Assembly: GCA_018815145.1 (NCBI GenBank)
Contig: JAHIYL010000055.1
Span: forward strand, 1-5,922
DNA length: 5,922 bases
From: Nanobdellota archaeon
GTDB taxonomy: Archaea > Nanobdellota > Nanobdellia > Woesearchaeales > GW2011-AR15
Direction of reading: 5' to 3'
The translations under genes were made by a program, and so were the position numbers. Under the pieces are notes generated by a model, which saw only the letters and a list, made by a program, of their open reading frames with translations, was not told where the DNA came from and ran no database searches. Below are positions 3,601 through 5,922 of the stretch, one piece after another. Positions within the stretch are counted from its first letter, which is position 1. Each line of letters opens with the position of its first letter.

Positions 3601-5922
3601 AGTGTTGAATGGGGAACTCTTGGAGGCTCACTGATTTATCCCACTACCAATATGAATGTTTTGCAGAACCATACATTCAGTTTTTCTTCCAATCTTACAT
3701 GTACAGGAGGTGAGTGCGGCAATATCTCTGCAACAATTGATCCCATAAATTGGTGGAACACTGATTATGGATATCGCAAAAACATTAATGTCACAAATGT
3801 AGGATCAACATATTTGACTGATTTTCCTGCATATCTGAACTTAAGCTCAGAATCAGGCATGAATATCAATTATTCTGACCTCAGGTTCATTAATGGGTCC
3901 TGTGAATCTGATTCAAGTCTCCTGTTGGAATATGAAATTGACTATAATGACACCGACCATGTTGAGGTCTGGGTGAGAATTCCGACATTCAATACAGGTG
4001 TGTATAATATGTGTGTGTACTATGGAAATCCAAGTGCAGAAATTGGAGAAAATAGTGAAGGTGTGTGGGATGGTGACTATCAGGTTGTTCTGCACCTTAC
4101 TGAACCAGGAACAATAGAAAGACTTGATTCAACGCAATATGGTAGAAGTGGAACAACTACTGATTATGAATCAGACGAAAAAGATATCGGTATTGTTGGT
4201 CAGGGAGATCATTTGGATGGCAGCAATGATAAGATAGTATTGACTGGATATACTGGAGTGCTTGGTAACCAGCAAAGAACAACAAGCTTTTGGTTCAAAT
4301 CAGATACCGGTTCAGGAAAATACAGATACATAATGTGGGGATCAAATGCTGCTGGAGCAAAATATGACATAACAAATGAGGGAGGATCTGAGTGGCTAAG
4401 AGTAGAAAACAGTGCTGGCCAGGAATATGGACAGACATATGATACAGTAACACAAAGCTGGCATCATTTGGTAGTTGTATTTCCTCCAGATGGATTGGGA
4501 GTACGTGATCACAGATTGTACATAGATGGTATTGAAGATACAAATACAGCAGGTACAAACCAGTCAATGAACACTGCTAGTGCCAGTGATGTGTGGATTG
4601 GAGCGAGCAGTCTTCAAGGAGATTACACAGACGGAATAGTGGACGAGATACGGATATCAAACGTTTCACGAAGCCAGGATTGGATTAATCAGTCATATCA
4701 GATTGTTATTAGCCAGGCTGCCATTGTAGGTGTAGGGCCAGAAGAAGATTCATCTAAAGGTGATATCTCAACAATACCAGGCGCAACTCCTTTTTGGACA
4801 AGCTCTGAAAATCCTTACTATCCTTCAACATTGGCCTGCTTGTCAAATATGGGTGATGGGGATTCATGTGTGTCAACATGGAGCGTTAATGCCACAGGAA
4901 ATGTGAATTCCACATGGACTTTTTTTGTTGAGTATGAACCGTTGAATTATGTGGGAGTTTCGTCCATTAGTTCAGATTCTGTCAATATAACAATAACAGA
5001 TATTATAATGCCGACAATAAACAATGTTGAATGTGAAATTGATGAACGTGATAATTGGCAACCTTGCGATACCTTGGTTTTTGATTCAAGGCTGAGGACC
5101 ATACGGGCAAACTGTACAATCCCAACAGGTAATATTGAGAAAGTAAACTTCTCGATGTACAATGAACCTGATAATTATCAGTTTTTTGCAAATGAATCTA
5201 CAACCAATGTATCCGAGCTGTATGTGTTCGACAATACTGATATTTATATTAGTGATTCGGGTGGGTTTAACATTTTGGTATACTGCAAAAGTAACACTGG
5301 AGCAGTTGATACATACTTTGTGAATTGGTCTCTTCCTTGGGGGACTTTATCTTCCACATTGATTGATCCAGACCAGGATATTAGTGTAGTCCAGAACCAG
5401 ACTTTTAATTTCACTTCCCGCGTAACCTGTAATATGGGAGAATGTGCAAATATTAGTGCAACTCTTGATCCCACTGCTCTTTGGTGGGATAGGTCATATT
5501 TGTACAGAAAGGAAGTAAATCTGACAAATGTTGGTTCAAGTGATTTACTCAATTTTCCTGCCTACATTAATGTGAGTTATGTTAGTGCTATGCGATCAGA
5601 CTATAATGACCTTCGGTTTTTAAAAGGTTCTTGCGCAAATAATACAGACATTTTATTCTATGAGGTTGAAAATTATACTGCTGATCATGCAGACATCTGG
5701 ATAAATATACCAAACTTATCCCAAAGTGGTGCTAGTATTTGCATGTACTATGGAAATCCTGCAGCAGAAAGGAATGAAAGCAGAGAAGATGCTTGGCAGG
5801 ATGATTATATAGCTGTCTGGCATAAGGTGAATGAGTCAGATTCTGATTCAACACGTAATGATCATGATCCAATAGCAGTAGTTGAGGACATCAATATGGT
5901 TTCTGGTGCAATATCTGAAGCA
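598..5922 (+). CDS. Giant secreted multi-domain surface protein with DUF2341-LamG repeats (3' partial)
   Basis: One frame runs without a stop from the ATG at 598 to the right edge: 1775 residues, with the C-terminus missing. The ATG is the first possible start, because an in-frame TAG sits at 592-594. Domains in order (residues): signal peptide 1-24; beta-sandwich domains 26-104 and 154-234; transthyretin-like 277-354; FAIDPT module 355-439; SYPIVGG module 440-543; DUF2341 544-655; LamG 660-885; Ig-like 906-1004; half-module 1005-1049; DUF2341 1050-1157; LamG 1160-1384; second half-module 1385-1467; Ig-like 1470-1580; half-module 1581-1625; DUF2341 1626-1733; LamG from 1734, cut off. There are 60 N-X-S/T sequons and 20 cysteines after the signal peptide. 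No membrane segment other than the signal is visible; any anchor should lie beyond the window. It is probably exported and displayed on the cell surface. LamG folds often bind glycans or proteins, so adhesion is the likely role, but the ligand cannot be read from the sequence. Leucine and arginine codon use changes along the gene. Confidence 0.93.
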   Translation, partial: MKKNRRTAILCITFICILAVSVFSQVPRIIVDKEAFHVGEKITINTNPVNLTNAKLKIITKERNYVMSNPEGRIFFIPQDFGIHVIELYQDSVYIDSHDFNVVSDGSANSVESVQLVSENKTETAYEKNSAGDSADDGVKENSSKSLDEQHDTRIGLLTDKEEYHEKETVIISLEGNHSEEDMTLTIRNNDKTYRFMNTLDNRIRFTPYVPGEYAVELFSGKGRSIARKIFRVLTDQYYGGHRDNGSQETPYPKTNITYDHEKNNASQNPEDENRKNIEVKILDAEGQEAASEIRLTSKKTGEEFDSYTALGISIEEGKYDAEFIPAENGIQNIILRNLTINQSFDLKYEEVNVKAFQSDIALKRKKLVKSFAIDPTAIEFSSGELTSVAKGNELFKCADYSFAERKCKGSWIKVMDLVPGREYTVVFDARDPAYAESLTVLNIQSYPIVGGFWKVEFETIGIDNFSVTPVDGTNFSIDLTFNELKCDSDERYPNVTQETVFYKDWSCNGTGVISNQVLTTGKHTLKFQFGNITKFAYNDASDWYNSSWNKRKNITINSDLVHGNQNDFPTLIELFDQDLRNYTQTNGSDIVFATPTSIRLDHEIEIFNQTYNSTHAYFVGWIRLNLTESEDTVIYMYYDNPSASDQQNPTGVWDSNYQGVWHLDEQGAGERYDSSIYNWTGTPSGYEGDEKDAGKIGPADHFDGIDDVIDIIGYTGVTGTTARTISMWWKSDLAGGDANHGVLLSYGSDAAGQKYDFRTDDSNGDSLRIEISGGYEYGSMDVIDQQWHYLVTTFEDDGTPNAVDHLLYVDGSEETVTTTGSQALNTASFSDVRIAGSNHHATREADGIIDEIRISNTVRSAGWINTTYLNINNQSNFFILGPEDTYEEYDILGSIYLAPAEFELVVRDVWLEPSNLQYGTRFREVRANCTNASIQNVSFKLENIQDSIIVFDNTTIDNTTNPGYYTLDIPDFYNYDSGDFELTVICRDINGSIKTNTTTWSVEWGTLGGSLIYPTTNMNVLQNHTFSFSSNLTCTGGECGNISATIDPINWWNTDYGYRKNINVTNVGSTYLTDFPAYLNLSSESGMNINYSDLRFINGSCESDSSLLLEYEIDYNDTDHVEVWVRIPTFNTGVYNMCVYYGNPSAEIGENSEGVWDGDYQVVLHLTEPGTIERLDSTQYGRSGTTTDYESDEKDIGIVGQGDHLDGSNDKIVLTGYTGVLGNQQRTTSFWFKSDTGSGKYRYIMWGSNAAGAKYDITNEGGSEWLRVENSAGQEYGQTYDTVTQSWHHLVVVFPPDGLGVRDHRLYIDGIEDTNTAGTNQSMNTASASDVWIGASSLQGDYTDGIVDEIRISNVSRSQDWINQSYQIVISQAAIVGVGPEEDSSKGDISTIPGATPFWTSSENPYYPSTLACLSNMGDGDSCVSTWSVNATGNVNSTWTFFVEYEPLNYVGVSSISSDSVNITITDIIMPTINNVECEIDERDNWQPCDTLVFDSRLRTIRANCTIPTGNIEKVNFSMYNEPDNYQFFANESTTNVSELYVFDNTDIYISDSGGFNILVYCKSNTGAVDTYFVNWSLPWGTLSSTLIDPDQDISVVQNQTFNFTSRVTCNMGECANISATLDPTALWWDRSYLYRKEVNLTNVGSSDLLNFPAYINVSYVSAMRSDYNDLRFLKGSCANNTDILFYEVENYTADHADIWINIPNLSQSGASICMYYGNPAAERNESREDAWQDDYIAVWHKVNESDSDSTRNDHDPIAVVEDINMVSGAISEA
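673..1299 (+). other. Two related N-terminal beta-sandwich domains with acidic linker
   Basis: Residues 26-104 and 154-234 align with each other. KEAFHVGEKITIN in the first matches KEEYHEKETVIIS in the second, and GRIFFIPQDFGIHVIELY matches NRIRFTPYVPGEYAVELF. The pattern (Tyr/Phe before a short polar turn, alternating hydrophobics, a P...G.Y/H.VEL end) suggests Ig-like or MG2-like sandwiches. Residues 105-153 between them are rich in Ser, Asn, Asp and Glu and look disordered. A second polar linker, residues 235-276, follows. The family cannot be named with certainty. Confidence 0.5.
1426..1659 (+). other. Transthyretin-like (carboxypeptidase-regulatory-like) domain
   Basis: Residues 277-354 follow the usual plan: a first strand with D-x-x-G (IEVKILDAEGQ), a strand with a TGE turn (IRLTSKKTGEEF), then EEGKYDAEFIP and NIILRNLTI. 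The G-x-Y-D and 'ILRNLTI' pieces resemble prealbumin-like domains recalled from archaeal secreted proteins. It is likely a structural spacer on the cell surface. Assignment is by pattern only. Confidence 0.45.
1660..2226 (+). other. FAIDPT and SYPIVGG archaeal surface modules with two cysteine pairs
   Basis: Residues 355-439 contain SFAIDPTAIEF, the pair C398/C408 (FKCADYSFAERKC) and W-x-K-V-M-D-L-x-PG-x-EYT. Residues 440-543 contain SYPIVGGFWKVEFETIG, the pair C487/C508 and LTTGKHTLKFQFG. From memory, both modules occur one after the other in large DPANN archaeal surface proteins, usually before DUF2341 or Ig-like domains; I know of no assigned function. The close cysteines probably form local disulfides outside the cell. 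The modules are the best lineage evidence in the window. Confidence 0.55.
2227..2562 (+). other. DUF2341 domain, copy 1
   Basis: Residues 544-655 start with the family hallmark W-x(3)-W-x-K-RK-x-I-x-I (SSWNKRKNITIN) and end with the hallmark YMYYDNPSAS followed by GVW. The usual G of YYGNP is D here. This copy lacks the two cysteines found in copies 2 and 3 and has seven sequons. DUF2341 is a beta-rich extracellular domain often placed directly before LamG-type domains; its biochemical role is not established to my knowledge. Confidence 0.8.
2575..3252 (+). other. LamG / concanavalin A-like lectin domain, copy 1
   Basis: Residues 660-885 show the classical order of LamG_3-type motifs: GVWHLDE, YDSSIYNWTG, HFDGIDDVIDI, TISMWWKSD, QQWHYLVTTFEDD, LLYVDGSEE, SDVRIAGS and DGIIDEIRISNTVRS. 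The length of about 225 residues fits the family. Such jelly-roll domains commonly bind carbohydrate or protein ligands. Catalytic residues of a glucanase (ExDxxE) were not seen, so binding is more likely than hydrolysis. Confidence 0.82.
3313..3609 (+). other. Ig-like domain, first long repeat unit
   Basis: Residues 906-1004 form a beta-sandwich with a cysteine pair 57 residues apart: C930 in REVRANCT and C987 in LTVICRD. The pair sits as the B-strand and F-strand cysteines of an Ig-like fold would. The domain is rich in sequons. Its counterpart in the next unit keeps exactly the same cysteine spacing. Confidence 0.55.
3610..3744 (+). other. First half of a split beta-sandwich module, copy 1
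   Basis: Residues 1005-1049 start with WGTL and end with ECGNISATIDP; C1035 and C1040 lie in TCTGGEC. It is 45 residues long and 26 of them are identical in copy 2 (5338-5472). From memory this motif in archaeal surface proteins is often followed within one domain by an STxxGAxPFxT segment. Here that segment appears only at 4750-4998, after an intervening DUF2341-LamG pair. Confidence 0.5.
3745..4068 (+). other. DUF2341 domain, copy 2
   Basis: Residues 1050-1157 begin with WWNTDYGYRKNINVTN, continue with FPAYLNLS and YSDLRF, then VEVWVRIP, and end with CVYYGNPSAE and GVW. All the family landmarks are present. C1102 (NGSC) and C1139 (NMCVYYGNP) form a likely disulfide that is also found in copy 3 but absent from copy 1. 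Confidence 0.85.
4075..4749 (+). other. LamG / concanavalin A-like lectin domain, copy 2
   Basis: Residues 1160-1384 repeat the order of copy 1: VVLHLTE (in place of VWHLDE), LDSTQYGRSG, HLDGSNDKIVL, TTSFWFKSD, QSWHHLVVVF, RLYIDG, SDVWIGAS, DGIVDEIRISNVSRS and a closing VGVGPEED. In the segment DGI(I/V)DEIRIS through the final Tyr, 16 of 23 residues match copy 1. Synonymous sites differ widely, so the duplication is not recent. It is likely a ligand-binding head. Confidence 0.82.
4750..4998 (+). other. Apparent second half of the split beta-sandwich module
   Basis: Residues 1385-1467 carry DISTIPGATPFWTSSENP, the pair C1414/C1424 (ACLSNMGDGDSC), TWSVNATGNVNSTWTFFVEY and a final VNITIT. From memory, this sequence type in archaeal surface proteins directly follows a CGNxSATLDP segment. 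Here the two parts are separated by the DUF2341-LamG pair. No such segment flanks the first DUF2341-LamG pair. Confidence 0.5.
5005..5337 (+). other. Ig-like domain, second long repeat unit
   Basis: Residues 1470-1580 resemble residues 906-1004. RLRTIRANCT matches RFREVRANCT, and C1506 and C1563 are again 57 residues apart. An extra pair, C1479/C1490 (VECEIDERDNWQPC), precedes it and is absent from the first copy. The domain ends directly at WGTL of the next half-module. Confidence 0.55.
5338..5472 (+). other. First half of a split beta-sandwich module, copy 2
   Basis: Residues 1581-1625 begin with WGTLSSTLI and end with ECANISATLDP; C1611 and C1616 lie in TCNMGEC. The length of 45 residues equals that of copy 1, with 26 identical positions. 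The matching second half is not in the window and would be expected after the third LamG domain. Confidence 0.5.
5473..5796 (+). other. DUF2341 domain, copy 3
   Basis: Residues 1626-1733 show WWDRSYLYRKEVNLTNVG, FPAYINVSY, YNDLRFLKGSC, ADIWINIPN and ICMYYGNPAAE. The likely disulfide pair C1679/C1715 matches C1102/C1139 of copy 2. It has the same 108-residue length as copy 2, with one residue gained before WW and one lost later. Confidence 0.85.
5797..5922 (+). other. Start of LamG domain, copy 3 (cut by window end)
   Basis: Residues 1734-1775 contain DDYIAVWHKVNESDSDSTRND, which matches the GVWHLDE...DSS opening of copy 1 and the VVLHLTE...LDST opening of copy 2. MVSGAISEA near the edge lies where the other copies read AGKIGPADH. 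The rest of the domain is outside the window. Confidence 0.65.

Noticed and set aside
3996..4020. GT-rich stretch as a microsatellite
   Set aside because: It is interrupted and encodes the conserved GVYNMCVY part of DUF2341.
4295..4567. Minus-strand frame of 90 codons rich in Leu, His and Tyr
   Set aside because: It is antisense to LamG copy 2; its composition is what the complement of that domain would give.
5244..5552. Minus-strand frame of 102 codons
   Set aside because: It lies antisense within the strongly supported Ig-like, half-module and DUF2341 coding region, and its translation shows no recognisable domain.

Overview
The window looks like a piece of an archaeal genome, most probably a DPANN lineage near Woesearchaeota or Pacearchaeota. 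This placement rests on protein motifs recalled from memory (not searched): a winged-helix protein of an archaeal type at the left edge, and a surface protein carrying FAIDPT, SYPIVGGFW, CTGGECGNISAT and STIPGATPFWT motifs that recur in large secreted proteins of those archaea. AT-rich DNA and a preference for AGA/AGG arginine codons fit but are not specific.

Layout. Bases 3-527 hold the 3' part of a winged-helix DNA-binding protein whose start lies off the left edge. A 70-base gap (528-597) contains a 12-base palindrome and a short direct repeat, but no clear Shine-Dalgarno site or oligo-T terminator. From 598 to the right edge runs one uninterrupted reading frame of 1775 codons with no stop. 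It is a giant secreted surface protein whose C-terminus and anchor lie beyond the window. No tRNA, rRNA, CRISPR array or mobile element was seen, and I see no credible gene on the minus strand.

Architecture of the giant protein, in order: signal peptide; two related beta-sandwich domains separated by an acidic linker; a transthyretin-like (carboxypeptidase-regulatory-like) domain; an FAIDPT module with a cysteine pair; an SYPIVGG module with a second pair; a first DUF2341 plus LamG-type lectin-like unit; then a longer repeat unit made of an Ig-like domain, a 45-residue half-module, DUF2341, LamG, and the apparent second half of that same half-module. The long unit begins again and is cut by the window end inside its LamG domain. 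The two long units keep almost identical spacing (period 576 residues, 1728 bases), although their sequences have diverged strongly.

The most interesting points are: (1) the DUF2341-LamG pair seems to be nested inside a split beta-sandwich, which predicts what should follow the right edge; (2) all 20 cysteines after the signal peptide fall into 10 plausible pairs that match between repeats; (3) 60 N-glycosylation sequons are crowded into the Ig-like and DUF2341 domains and sparse in the LamG domains; (4) leucine and arginine codon choice changes along the gene, near the point where the DUF2341-LamG units begin. Together these suggest a glycosylated, disulfide-braced stalk displaying several lectin-like heads, perhaps for adhesion to host cells or polysaccharide. 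That role is inference.
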